From NCBI RefSeq assembly GCF_026151205.1, contig NC_087075.1, forward strand, positions 374,001-430,000: DNA of 56,000 nt, given 5' to 3'. Numbering within the stretch: position 1 is the stretch's first letter; every line of letters starts with the position of its first letter. The DNA is from Bolinopsis microptera (lineage: Eukaryota > Ctenophora > Tentaculata > Lobata > Bolinopsidae). This document shows, piece after piece, positions 9,101 to 19,629 of the stretch. Under the pieces are notes generated by a model that saw nothing but the letters and a program-made list of their open reading frames with translations, was not told where the DNA came from and ran no database searches. The translations under genes and the position numbers were made by a program.

Positions 9101-11997
9101 TTGTGTGTGTTTTTAATTCTACACCATGCCAGCTGGGACTTGAAGACCTTAAAAACACAATATCCAGTAAACCACCTCAACACTCCTCCACTCCTTATAT
9201 GGGCATCACGTGGTACCTACAACACTCCTCCATGTTCTCCTCTTTATTGTCTACCCAGCCCCTTTTTACATACTTCTCTCGCATACAAACAATGCTTTGC
9301 AGCTAACATTAGTTAACAGGTGATTGATTAGGCAGACAATGTAATATGGGGGCATCATTTTAACAATGCACTCTAGTTTACAGTACTGCATAACACGTGG
9401 TTAAGGACTATTGTGCGCTGCACAGTGCACTCTAGTTTACAGTACAGCAAAACACGTGGTTAAGGACTATTGTGCGCTGCACAGTGCACTCATAGTGCAC
9501 CGGTCTCTAATATACAAATATAAGGCGCCACCTTATGGTAATGTTAAGCAATTAGCAATACATCTTCTACTTGGTGGGACTTGGGGGATTCTTTGAGAAG
9601 GTTACACAAAAGAACGTGTAAAATTTCGTTATAATATTATAATTATGAAGATGCTCTTGCGCACATTATTTATATATTATTTTGTTCTGAGCTATATATA
9701 ATAAGTACGGAGGTCTCCCCTATGCAAACATTGAGTTAACGGTAAGTTACGACCTATAATTAAGGTATACACATCGTTGAAACAGGACATGATTTAGTGT
9801 TCTAGTATTTAGTTACGAGCAGAAAAGGAATTTGTAAAATTAGTGACGAACAATTAATGATGATAATTTAAAATGATTTAGTAGCCATGAAAATCAACCT
9901 AAGTGACCATGACGACTAACCTCAGTCCATTTGCGATCTGTCTTTTCATGGCTGTTACAGGTGGGTAATTTCCCATATCTATCTTTACTGTAATCGTCAG
10001 CATCGCGTGCATCAGCTTCAGCTTTTAACCTGCATTACATAGAGGGTGTCCAAACAAAGTTGATTTGTGTTAATAACTCGAGAACGTCTGATTTATAATT
10101 AACAGTCGCTATTGTAATCCTAATACTCACTCAGCTCCAGAGTACGAGAAAGTTCAGACCTCAAGTGAGAGATAATACCATTGGAACTTTTTTGACTGGG
10201 TCGAATGCTTTTATGGCCTTTTTACCGTTTTTACCAGTATGAAGAAATTAAAAATTGGCCAAGGATTAAGAGCATTAGGTTCCGAAATTTGAACCCAAAA
10301 GTGGTTTAACAAGAATTGCGCCCGTTGTTTCGTTTTGGCGGACGCTAGATTTCCGTTCACTATAACTATAAATATAATCTCCAATCAGCTCACTTCATAA
10401 TAATAATATTGATACACATCAGTACACTATACTACGCATGCCAGTTTGCCACGTACAAATTGGGCTTATAACCTAATACTATACATTGCACAGTATACAT
10501 TAAAATACACTCGCGCCGCGCATTCATTGTGATTGACAGGCTAGCTATATACATCACATCTCCGCAAGCAATACTCGCGCGCTGCACTGCGCGCTAGTTG
10601 TCATGGTAACGGACGTAAGGAAGGACACACGACATATTTAAACCCACCTATCTCGTTCTCCAAAATCCACGTTTTTCTGCAAAAACCTCCATTCGTAACC
10701 TTTCACTATTGCCTTTTCACAAAAGGGTGAACGGAAAAAATCATTAAATAAATAAATACAGTAGTTAGATAGGTTGGGGGGCACAGTAATCGACCGGGAT
10801 TCCCGGCGCCGTGAAATCCCGGCACCGGGGGAGCTATTTCTTCCCGGCCCCGGCCCCGGCCGATTTTCAATTTTTGCCGGGAATTTGGCCGGGAATTTTT
10901 GATCGAAATCGGCCTAAAACTTTCATATAAATCTTAAAATGGATCTTCAATTTTGAAAGGATGATGTCCAGAGTGCCAACTTTCAAGAGCAGTCCTTTGT
11001 TTTTCAGATCCTAAGTCCTGAAAAGTTCTAACTTGGCCGTGGATTTATTAAATTCACGGCCCCGGCCCCGGCCAAATTCCAGAACGGCCAATTCCCGGCC
11101 CCGGCAAAATTTGGACATTCCCGGCCCCGGCCCCGGCCCCGGCCAAATCCTACCCCCGGTCGTTTACTGGGGGGGCAATGGCATAAAATGGCATAAAATG
11201 GCGACTTTTTCTATGGAGAAAATGGAAAAACCCTTGGGTAATTCTCCATTTATGCCATTTAATGCCATTGCCCCCCCCCCCCCTATAGGTTCCTGCTTGT
11301 AACATTAATAATTTTTTTACCCTTTTGCAAAATACCTGCAATAGAAAAACATGGAAAGTCAGATGTTAACTGTTCTCAAAAACTCTTTACTGAAACCAGG
11401 AGGTGACCGGGATTGGCAATTTTGAGCTATCCCGGTCCCGGTCCCGGTCAAATGCTGATTTATGATCCCGGTCCCGGTCCCGGTTAATTCGGGATTCTTG
11501 GTCCCGGTCCCGGTCAATCACACAAATTTGCCGGGAATTTGACAGGGATCTTTTACATAATTTCATTCACTGTGATTTTAAGTTTTTCCTTTCATTCAAT
11601 GTGAATTTCATCTTTAAACATCCTCTGAGCCAAATACAACGATGTTTAAAATTGCTAAACAAGTTTGAGTAATAAATTATGATCATGAATTAACCAGTAA
11701 TCGACCGGAATTCCCGGTACCGGGAATCCCGGTACCGGGATTGGCAATTTTGAGCTATCCCAGTCCCAGTCCCGGTCCCGGTCAAGTCACATTTTGTATC
11801 CCGGTCCCGGTCCCGGTCAGGCCTGAAATCATGTCCCGGTCACCTCCTGACTGAAACAGAATTTGTCTTCAAAACAGGGACTATTTAACAAACCTAGCCT
11901 GAGTTTCGGCCTTCTTGGCTTCCTTAGCTTGTTTCGCTGCTAGCTTCTTAGCAGCACTCTTGCTAAGAGCTGGAGCCTCCGCACTGTTATCTGCCAT
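1027..11997 (-). CDS. DARS1: Cytosolic aspartyl-tRNA synthetase, 12 coding exons
   Basis: This class IIb enzyme charges tRNA-Asp with aspartate in the cytosol. Coding exons, in gene order: 11894-11997, 9921-10029, 7584-7706, 7228-7378, 6326-6454, 3311-3462, 2880-2972, 2547-2648, 2238-2361, 1634-1838, 1273-1419, 1027-1153. They total 1566 nt (521 residues plus TAA), against 501 in human; every junction is GT-AG and phase-compatible. Exon 1 encodes a Lys/Ala-rich amphipathic tail ([20 protein letters not shown]), typical of eukaryotic AspRS. Exons 3-5 give the OB-fold anticodon-binding domain ([16 protein letters not shown]). Exon 6 holds [16 protein letters not shown]. Exon 8 has motif 2 ([12 protein letters not shown], Arg293, Glu295). 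Exon 12 has motif 3 (GAERV, Arg495) and ends [11 protein letters not shown]. Motif 3 has Ala493 where human has Leu. Exons 3 and 9 have tandemly duplicated 3' ends. The start is the first ATG of exon 1. No break was seen, so the gene looks functional. Boundaries were read by eye against remembered family conservation. Confidence 0.96.
2167..2292. repeat. 64-bp tandem duplication of DARS1 exon 9 3' end plus donor
   Basis: Copies at 2167-2228 and 2231-2292 differ at one base. Each contains, on the minus strand, the last ~18 codons of exon 9 and its splice donor (CCTG|GTTAGT). Only the copy nearer the exon start (2231-2292) keeps the frame. Reading on to the distal donor would meet an in-frame TAG at 2233-2235. 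Confidence 0.9.
3545..3650. mobile_element. Miniature palindromic element, GGCATAAAATGG family, copy 1
   Basis: About 105 bp in DARS1 intron 5. A G-run leads into ATGGCATAAAATAGC, then GGAGAAAATGAAGAAACCC, and it closes with the reverse complement CCATTTTATGCCAT. The G-run is at the left end only, so the right terminus looks lost. Same family as 6066-6177 and 11167-11284. Confidence 0.75.
4229..5835. mobile_element. Foldback element of AGCGCT-rich units in DARS1 intron 5
   Basis: Two arms (about 4229-4840 and 5256-5835) are reverse complements of each other. Both are built of variable ~20-bp units such as GCGACAACTAGCGCTGGATA and shorter CAGCGCTAAC units. The outer ends match (TTCTTTTGCGATAGTC on the left, its complement at about 5810-5828). 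The ~415-bp centre is unique and includes TTAGGG-like sequence. No ORF looks like a transposase, so it is non-autonomous. No clear target duplication could be defined by eye. Confidence 0.85.
5086..5155 (+). repeat. Short interstitial telomere-like (TTAGGG) tract
   Basis: In the middle of the foldback element there is a degenerate run with GGGTTAGGGTTAGGGTTGGG and scattered GTTAGGG/GGTTGGGG motifs. It is only about three clean units long, so it is not a chromosome end. Confidence 0.6.
6066..6177. mobile_element. Miniature palindromic element, GGCATAAAATGG family, copy 2
   Basis: It has the same core as 3545-3650 (GGCATAAAATGG, CTATGGAGAAAATGGAAAAA, CCATTTTATGCCATTG). It ends in a run of 29 C at 6149-6177. 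The left G-run is missing. It lies in intron 5 of DARS1, just right of the foldback element. Confidence 0.8.
6631..7032. mobile_element. TA-flanked palindrome with a second TA-flanked element at its centre
   Basis: The outer arms (6631-6694 and 6971-7032) are near-perfect reverse complements starting GCTGATGTCGTGTGGACAAT, flanked by TA on both sides. At the exact centre TA sits a 274-bp element (6695-6968). Its ends read CAGGGTGTTTCAAAATTC and the complement, with TA at 6693-6694 and 6969-6970. The CAGGGTG terminus and TA duplication fit Tc1/mariner-type miniature elements. It lies in DARS1 intron 4. Confidence 0.8.
7534..7627. repeat. 47-bp tandem duplication of DARS1 exon 3 3' end plus donor
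   Basis: Two identical 47-bp units (7534-7580, 7581-7627) each carry, on the minus strand, the end of exon 3 and a consensus donor (CAG|GT). The proximal donor ends the exon at 7584 and joins in phase to exon 4. Use of the distal donor (exon end 7537) would add 47 nt and shift the frame. Confidence 0.9.
7885..9015. repeat. Dispersed repeat family C, copy 1, carrying the expanded minisatellite
   Basis: The flanks of the minisatellite match the sister copy at 10310-10740. Shared stretches include AAGAATTGCGCCCGTT, CGTTCACT, CAATTTGTACGT-like sequence, CACATCTCCGCAAGCAA, GTTGTCATGGTAACGGACG and CCACCTACCTCGTTCTCCAA. It lies in DARS1 intron 2. No coding capacity was seen. Confidence 0.75.
8099..8766 (+). 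repeat. 24-bp minisatellite (CAGTACACTATACACTATACACAT)n-type, ~27 units
   Basis: A near-uniform array of a 24-bp unit (CAGTACACTATACACTATAC plus ACAT), with a few 17-bp short units and two units carrying an extra TTGC. Because 24 is a multiple of three, all frames stay open across it. The long open frames on both strands here (octapeptide repeats) are therefore repeat artefacts, not genes. It lies in DARS1 intron 2. Confidence 0.95.
9366..9486 (+). repeat. 59-bp tandem duplication in DARS1 intron 2
   Basis: Two adjacent copies begin GCACTCTAGTTTACAGTAC and end TTGTGCGCTGCACAGT, with a few differences. No coding role was seen. Confidence 0.8.
10310..10740. repeat. Dispersed repeat family C, copy 2 (single minisatellite unit)
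   Basis: Sister of 7885-9015. It has only one ACACATCAGTACACTATAC unit (about 10414-10432) where copy 1 has an array. GATTTCCGTTCAC near 10347 is mirrored by GTGAACGGAAAAAATC near 10727, suggesting inverted ends about 400 bp apart. It lies in DARS1 intron 1. Confidence 0.7.
10785..11165. repeat. GC-rich GGCCCC/CCGGG repeat block
   Basis: It begins CAGTAATCGACCGGGATTCC and contains runs of CCCCGGCCCCGGCC at both ends, with AT-rich sequence between. A related start (CAGTAATCGACCGGAATTCC) recurs at 11697. It lies in DARS1 intron 1. It looks like a foldback-type repeat; class unknown. Confidence 0.65.
11167..11284. mobile_element. Miniature palindromic element, GGCATAAAATGG family, complete copy 3
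   Basis: The best-preserved copy, about 117 bp. It runs from GGGGGGGCAATGGCATAAAA through CTATGGAGAAAATGG to TGCCATTTAATGCCATTG and a C-run. The termini are therefore inverted repeats capped by homopolymer G on the left and C on the right. Confidence 0.85.
11395..11850. repeat. CCCGGT repeat block with inverted ends
   Basis: AGGAGGTGACCGGGA at about 11399 is mirrored by TCCCGGTCACCTCCT near 11839. The interior has several runs of (CCCGGT)n. A CAGTAATCGACCGG motif at 11697 ties it to the block at 10785. It is close to DARS1 exon 1, in intron 1. Confidence 0.65.
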
Positions 11998-12211
11998 CGC
12001 TGTAGGTGAAAATAGTTAATAACATTAGTAATATATTAGTATAACATTATAGTAATTAGTATAACATTATAGTAATATAATAGTGGTATGAGTTGGGAGG
12101 GAGGAATTTTTGTAAATATTTCTGAATTTAGCTGATAACAAGAAGAAAAAAAAGCACTTAATGTCTTATAAACTAAAGCAGTCAGCAGTGGGATATAATA
12201 AGGAAGTGTCA

Positions 12212-12480
12212 CAATATAAAGCGAGCTCTAACAATATAAAGCGAGCTCTAACAATATAAAGCGAGCTCTAACAATATAAAGCGAGCTCTAACAATATAAA
12301 GCGAGCTCTAACAATATAAAGCGAGCTCTAACAATATAAAGCGAGCTCTAACAATATAAAGCGAGCTCTAACAATATAAAGCGAGCTCTAACAATATAAA
12401 GCGAGCTCTAACAATATAAAGCGAGCTCTAACAATATAAAGCGAGCTCTAACAATATAAAGCGAGCTCTAACAATATAAA
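12212..12480. repeat. 20-bp tandem repeat upstream of DARS1 (~13 copies)
   Basis: Thirteen nearly identical copies of AATATAAAGCGAGCTCTAAC, 215-480 bp upstream of the DARS1 start codon. On the DARS1 sense strand each unit reads GTTAGAGCTCGCTTTATATT. No spacers separate the units, so it is not a CRISPR array. Confidence 0.95.
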
Positions 12481-12542
12481 TAAGTAAATGCCCTAGTTGA
12501 ACTCCTTACTACAACTAGCTCTAAATTTTGCTGTTGATAGTA

Positions 12543-13300
12543 CAGGGTGGGCCAAAAGTCAGTACCCATACGTTGGCCTTTATAGCTCAGTCACTGAGTG
12601 CCCAATTTAAATACTTCTTTCTGGTATGACTTAGTACCACCGCTGGTTCAAGGAATTTGTCAACTCGAAAAATATTCGCGTTCATTTTTTTCAAATGGAG
12701 GTTCATTTTCACATTTATTTGATAGTTTGGATAGTCGGATCAAGCTAAATGTTATTGAATTGTGTTTGGCCATTCGAATTACGTTTGTCCTGAAAGAATT
12801 AGAACTGTAGCTTCTCAGATGACCGAGATATGAAGCATAACGAGTTTATTCATTACGTGTGATCAGGTGATTGGTTTACCTAATCACGTGATAAGGTGCC
12901 CCCGTTAACTACCCCGTTAAACATTATGGGAATTGCCCAATTAAGGTGTCGTGTCACGGTGTCACATAATCACCCAGTCAATATTGTTAACGAGATACAG
13001 AAAATGCTTGATAACTTCGTCATTTCTAATCCGTTTTGCCTCATGTTTTTAGATCATATGCAACATTTGATAATCTACCGTCCCTGAAAAAATTAGGCGT
13101 TCAGCATGTTCAGAGAAAACAATATAGGTGTTTTAATATTGAATGGGCGTGGTCTAAAATATTCGAATTTTCAAATTTTGACGACGGAATCCTTGAACCA
13201 GTAAGTACAGTATACCATCTGCAAAGCAACAGCTCTCAAATATAAAACACGGCGGAGCTATTGAGGCCAACGTATGGGTACTGACTTTTGGCCCACCCTG
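12543..13300. mobile_element. Non-autonomous mariner-like element, TA target duplication
   Basis: A 758-bp element with terminal inverted repeats. The left end starts CAGGGTGGGCCAAAAGTCAG and continues TACCCATACGTTGGCC; the right end is its complement. About 37 bp match without a break, then imperfectly for ~10 bp more. TA flanks both ends (12541-12542, 13301-13302). No transposase frame was seen. Related solo ends occur at 25084-25150 and 43680-43750. Confidence 0.88.
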
Positions 13301-16300
13301 TATGTCAAATATGAGGGGTAGGATTGGTAGACATCAATGTAATATTTTTAAAACTATTTTAAACGATTTGAATAAAAGAAATATTTATTTGAATAATAGT
13401 GACGACTTGACAGACTTAAGGTATTCAGCCTCGAACCGCCAATTGTGGAGAAATTTATTTTGAATTTGTTTAGTTCTATAATTTCAGTTTTAAGTTCAAT
13501 TCTTTGCATAATTTTTGATTTTGATAATTTCAGTTTTAAGTTCCATTTTTTGCATTTATAGTAAGTTTTCAGTTCTGCAAGACTTTTAAGTAGACTTATC
13601 AGGTCTTTAGGATGTTCTTAGTAACTACTTTGGATTTGTGTAAAGTTTGATAATTAATAAATAAATAACTACAATTAGAAGCCTGGATTTCTTGAAATAA
13701 GTGTGGTAATTCTTACATGTAAGAGCGTAAAAATAGAGTGTGGCATAATAACTGAACAACGTGAAGCCTGACCCCAATGTGATAATTATGGACATTTTAA
13801 CGTCCAATATTAGCGCTTAGCTCCCATTACATCGGCATTAGAAACCAGGATATCTTGTATTAAATGCTGTAATTGCTACTCACGAGAGCGCAAAAAGGCG
13901 TGGTTACATAACTCATGCTCTACCCTTCGCTGGTTTAAACCTCATAATTCGGAACGAGTCAATAAAAAAAATGGTCACATAATATATGAGGACTAATTTC
14001 CAAGGAACCATGTACCAAATCTCATATCAGGGGGTGGCTGGTTTTTCTCAACTAAGGATTCGAAAGGGTCAAAAAATGTGTTTGAATAGATGCAATTTAG
14101 TGTTTTCAAAATTATTGAAAATTATTCACGGGAATGTATCACAGTTTCGTTAGTATAGGACTTTTTATAAACTTTAATAACGTTTGCTTGTTTGCTTGAT
14201 CAGACCTGGCCGTCCCCTAAATGATTTTAAGCTACTTTCAGTTAGTTAATTTCCTTGTATTTGTAAAAAATGAGGTTAACCAAGACTTCCTGTAAACAAT
14301 AAACTACTTAAATTTGTTGTTAACTCGCTTTAGACCATATAAACACTGGGATTGGGTTTATCAATATGTTAATTTTATATGTTAGTAAACCATTTGCACA
14401 GTATAACGATTAAGTTTTTGAGGTTAAATATAATTGATTAGTCAGGTATTAAAAGATGAGAGGTTAACCTCATTTTTTAGCCATTTTACGGGTAAAATCT
14501 TCTACTAAAAATGGTCAGTTCGAATCACCCTTTGTCAGTTGCTTATAGTGTAGGCATTGATGATACCAATAGATACCTCAACTTCGATATTGTGGTGCAT
14601 TACATAAATAAGAATTCGGTTGTATATTCCCTACGGTACCAAATGTGTTGGTTAAACCTCATTTTTTTTCATTTTCCCAAGATAAAGAAGTCAATCTACC
14701 ACGTCATCTATTTAGAAATGTGTTATTACCGTAAACTTACGATGTGAAAATAATATAACTCTATCATTTGATCTATTCTCGCTATATCTAAAAGACGAGG
14801 TACCTCATTTAATCACGTTTGGATATACTTTTTCTGACATTATGAACCTAAAAATTTAGAGTTTTACATTTGCTTGACGAAATAACAAAAAATTATGCGT
14901 GTTAATAAAATATTAACCTCAATTTTATTAACCTCAATGTTGTATAGGTCAATTTTGTGAAATCGGTTAACCCTAATTTTAAAATAAAGTTAATCAGCTA
15001 CAAATATCGTGAATAGCGGCAATGTTTTTGTCATTAAAAATTAAATTCGATTTAGAAAATACTATTTTGTTTAGAATTTTTTGACCCTTACCCCCCCCCC
15101 CCCCTCTGGCCTTAAACTTGAAATTGTATGACAGTTTTTTAAAGCTTGAAGCTTCATACCATTTAAGCATTTCATGTGAATCATATAGTCAAGGAACTTG
15201 GGGAAAAATACCTTCTCACTGTAATCTACTCATCCAAATTTCCGATATAAACTTTAGCTTACAACCGTAGTCAGTGAGCCCGCAATCTTTGGGTGTTAAT
15301 TGCTAGTAGGGGGTCCTTGTTTAAAAGTCATAGATCTTGTAGGGGCATCATTAATAAAAATTTAAGGGAATAATAGGTACCCTTCAGCACTTGTGCTACC
15401 AATATACTAACACTAGCTATACTATCTCCACTCGAAACGGTTATGCAAGACATAAAGTGTATTGTTTCATTTCGAAATGACCTGATTTACGAGTTTGAGA
15501 GTAGCGCTCGATTTTGCTACAATACTCCAAATTTTTAAACACAGACAGTGAATGTGCGCGGCGCGACCTACATCCATTTGCTGAGTACTATATAAATGAC
15601 TTACTATGTGTATATAGTGATGAGAACCATTAATACTGAGATGATTGTCAAACCCTCCAGATCGTTGCTTACTATTAACAGAGCAACGATCTATTTAAAA
15701 AACCTAATCAAAATTTCTCAAAAGACATGAACATTTATAAAATACTTTTTATGCCACAACAATTGACAATATAAAATTTGGATAAACTCAAAAATAACGT
15801 TCTGTCATTAAAATGGGGATATAATATATATAGTAATAATAAGCTATAGAATAGTAATAAAAAGCTTATAGTAAATTCGCTTTTGCTCAAAACTTGATAC
15901 ATGTTTCGTATCCAAATATCCGGAGTATTATGGATAACATGAAGGAAACATCTCTGCGCGGCGTAAGTAAATTTACAAAGTTGCGCGAAAAATGTTTATT
16001 TCCTGGCGCTTTGTTCTCGCGCCGGGTTGTGAATCACTAAATTAGCTAACTACTTCACTTGTATAATCTACAATCTAGATCTACAATACGGAAAGTAAGA
16101 GTTACCACGTTTCTCTTTTATTTCTCCGTTCAGGCCTACAATTGAATAACTAACAATGGCAGTATGAGGTTTCAATTAAATGTCCATAGATATGGATTAT
16201 AGAAATTATATAAACACATCATTGAACAGCATGGACAAGTGGAAAACTAACAAACGAATAGATTTCAAGCTCGTAAAGGATCGTTGTGGATATGGAGATT

Positions 16301-19300
16301 TCAAAACTGTTTGTCCGACAGTCAAAGTTTCTCCTTGGTCTACTTTAGTGCGTATCGAACTTGTCTCCTAGATAGAGCACTTTAGTTCGGACAGAGTCGA
16401 ACCTCAGGGTTTGTCGAATACATGGTAAGTGACGAACTAGAGTGCGTGTCCGAATTGGGTTAACGTGTTACTCGAAATTTACCAATGGTAAAAACATCTT
16501 CACACCGTAAAAAGGAGCAAAAGCTACAATAACGGTTCCTCCGGACATTGTTTACAGCGGGCATATCCTTTATTTCATTCAATTCTTCTGAAGTGTTCAT
16601 GACAAATTACGTCTTTAGGATCGTCATTAATAATTTAAGGAAAGGCTTTTTGCCGGGACAACCTATACCCTTTTATTTTGACAGGGCACCTCAGAAGTAG
16701 ATGGTTCTAAAACAAAACTAAATAAATCTAATCCTTTAAAATAAATTGCTACCTTCTAAGCTTTATCATAGACACAACTCGAATGAGCTTTTATACTTCA
16801 TATTCAAATCAAGCGTAAGTAAATATGATTTATATAACTAACTCTACGCATTATAATCCACCTTGGTGCGAGAGGACCAATTCGTTCTCTCGAACAGTTC
16901 AGGACTCAGAACCCCTTAAATTTTTAAATGGCAGGTCTATCTGTGAAGGCACCAAATAAATCTTTGCAATTCCATCCCAAAATTCTTCTCTAAGAGGGCA
17001 ATAATCCCATTGTGGAGTCCGGTGTTGACGTTAGTGCGTAACAGCCAAGTTTAGTGCGGAGTTGTCTAATGTCTATCCTAAGCTCATCACAATGCAGCAT
17101 CTTTTCTCCCCCCTCCCCCCCCCCCGTTCCAATATGTAGAGAGACGCCATTTCAGATTCGAAGGTTCTTCTAAAACTCATTCTCATTAGATCGCGCATAT
17201 CTTTGGATTTCTTCGTCTCTGAAATATATTATGTCACAATAGGATCATTAGATGATACGTAAAAGTACTTTACAGGCAATCATGATTGTTGACTTTGTTT
17301 TTGCCATACCCAAAATATTTCTTTTATATTAGGATGTTTTTGAAAGTAACTAAAACGGACATGGCAGAGCGACCAAATAACGCCTGAATCAATGCTTCGG
17401 TAGCACAAACCGGGAGGTTAAAAATGAATATTGGACCACATTGTGTACATGGTTGTTGCATGGGTCACTTGCAAGTTCATCTATCACATACCTTGGTTTT
17501 TACATTTCGAGCAGCGTGGGTTTCAGAGTTTCGACTCACTTGAGGATATGCTCCTGATAGCGTTATAATCCGTTCTTTATATTTGGGGATACTCCGAACA
17601 GAAACCATGTCCCCCTACCGCCGCTTTTGTGGTGATGTTGTAGAATGGCTTCAGTACCTCATGCTTTGGCAGAAGATCCCAATCGTGAGGAGTCATCTGC
17701 AAATTATGTTGATCAATCTTAGCCTGTACATTGAGAGTAAGTCTAGAATTCGGAGGTCCATCGGACAAGATTTGTTCCGTTACCATTCAGGGACATTGAT
17801 TCTCTAAACTTGATGTTAACTAGTGCTACTCAAGAAATATGAGAGATGAGTCAAAAGAGCTGCTTGTAAACAGACGTTGAGGATGCAGGCAAACGATAAC
17901 TCCTGCATTTTGAGCGGTGATTGTTATTGCTATTTTTTATTCTGAAAGGCCTGGAACATCATGTAATAATGTTCCATCTCGTGTCCATGCAACTGGTCTG
18001 ATGAGAGTTGCCTCTTCACCTGCTGATTTTATTCAGTAGACGTTTACCTGCAGGTGCGGGATAGTTTAACATATGATAGTTAAGGAAATGATAAACGCAA
18101 GTAAGTAACAACTTAACAATGATAGTTTTGCCAAGATTATGTCACTCAACGAACATGTACCTACGGCAACATTTTAATCAAACGTTATTAATGTGTACAT
18201 TTCAGTAAGAAAATATTTTGAATCAGCCGTTATTATCTGATTAGTATGTGACAATGAAATATCAAACAGAAAACCTAAGGTAAAAGTAGTGATTCTCATC
18301 CTGCAGGGGTTCTAAACTCCTTGATAAGACCTCTTGCTCTTTTTTGATAAGCGGTTAACTCCACTTTGAGAAAAACAGAATTCTTTACGATGGAGAGTCA
18401 GTAGATGGAGAAAAACAGGATCCAGGCGACAAGCCTTTTTCATGTTCGAGCAGTGTCGCTGATAACGCAGTCGAAGTTTCTCTTCGGACAGACCCCATGC
18501 CTGCAGTACAAATGGCACATTGTTCTTTAACGAGTTCACGTTAATTTAATTTTGTATTAGAAAAACTTGTGGGCAGCTAACGGTTTATATTTTCTACTAT
18601 CAAAAGCTACGCGCTCTCTGATGAAATCGAAAATGAGCATGTATGTAGAATTTTTACAATCTATATAGCATTGGCGTCCTGAGTTCTGAGTTTGAAACTT
18701 TGATCATGGGTTTAGAAATCGCACAAATTAGATATATATATGAGCTTTAAATTATTCAGATTAAACGATAGGACACTTACGGTTATGTGCTCGGTTATAG
18801 GGAAGGCATCTCTGTACAATACTTTCTTTGAAGTCTTTGTAGTTACAGTGTATTATGACCCCCAATAGGAATCAGCGCTTTTTGACAACCAAACATCACA
18901 GCTCAGACTGTAAATCAGCTCCTTTCAGTCAATAAATTCTTCAGTTTAATGTCTCTATATATTATTCAGGAAACAGTTTTGTGCGCACCCACCTTCTTGA
19001 GGGTAGGTGTCAAAACTTCTTGGTCAAACCTGAATGAGCCGGAAGTCAGATGATCTTAATTTATCTGTAAATAATTATCCAACAACAAGATTGTCAATCT
19101 GCTGCTAATTTACTTAATAGCAATCCAATTTTATCATCACAAGAAATCAATTGGAATTGTAATCTGGAGTCATCAAGCTCGAGCCTAGAAAAAGTTGTTT
19201 TTATATTGAGCTAAGTTATTAAAAACGTCCCAAATCAATCTTACCGTCAACAAAACTGTTGAAATTGTTCATTCTCAACAGTCGTGTATGGGAGCATCTG

Positions 19301-19629
19301 ATCCAATAATCATTTCGGAGCAACTTTGTAGATCTTTTTTTGACGATTATAGTCTAGTAACAGTGGCGCGATCCAGACTGCCCCAGTGTGGGGCTGATTC
19401 GGAAGGTCTGATAGAAGCCAAGGATCCAAATATGGACTTCCTCCAGGATCTGGCACAGTACAAGAAATGTCACACACCGGAAACATTCCTTTTGGAATTG
19501 AGACATCCTGGGCCTATAAGGCATGTGACAAGCACCTGCAGCAAAGCACAGATTAGATTAGATTAGTTGGAATAATGACTATAAACATCATCACTAGTTT
19601 TAAACAATTCTTTTGATTTCATCATTATC
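13301..19629. other. Gene-poor AT-rich region
   Basis: No multi-codon stretch with recognisable homology was found apart from the weak hAT-like scrap at 17577-17786. Short open frames, such as those at 16180-16371 and 19288-19566 on the plus strand, have no supporting features. C-runs occur at about 15091-15105 and 17107-17124, possibly ends of miniature elements. Confidence 0.6.
17577..17786 (-). pseudogene. Possible hAT transposase fragment
   Basis: The minus-strand frame contains MTPHDWDLLPKHEVLKPFYN followed by ITTKAA. This resembles the W-x-L-L-x(n)-L-x-PF-x-x-T-K segment found in hAT-family transposases (inference from memory of the family). Only about 60 residues are open and no catalytic residues can be placed. 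It could be a decayed hAT copy or chance similarity. Confidence 0.4.

Noticed and set aside
12212-12480. Regular 20-bp repeats as a CRISPR array
   Set aside because: There are no unique spacers, the repeats are contiguous, and the DNA is eukaryotic.
14030-15110. Region between GGGTCAAAAAA and its mirror near 15080 as a transposon
   Set aside because: Only about 12 bp of inverted match and no target duplication; not enough to call.
18312-18539. 75-codon minus-strand frame as a gene
   Set aside because: No recognisable domain, no splice support and an isolated position.
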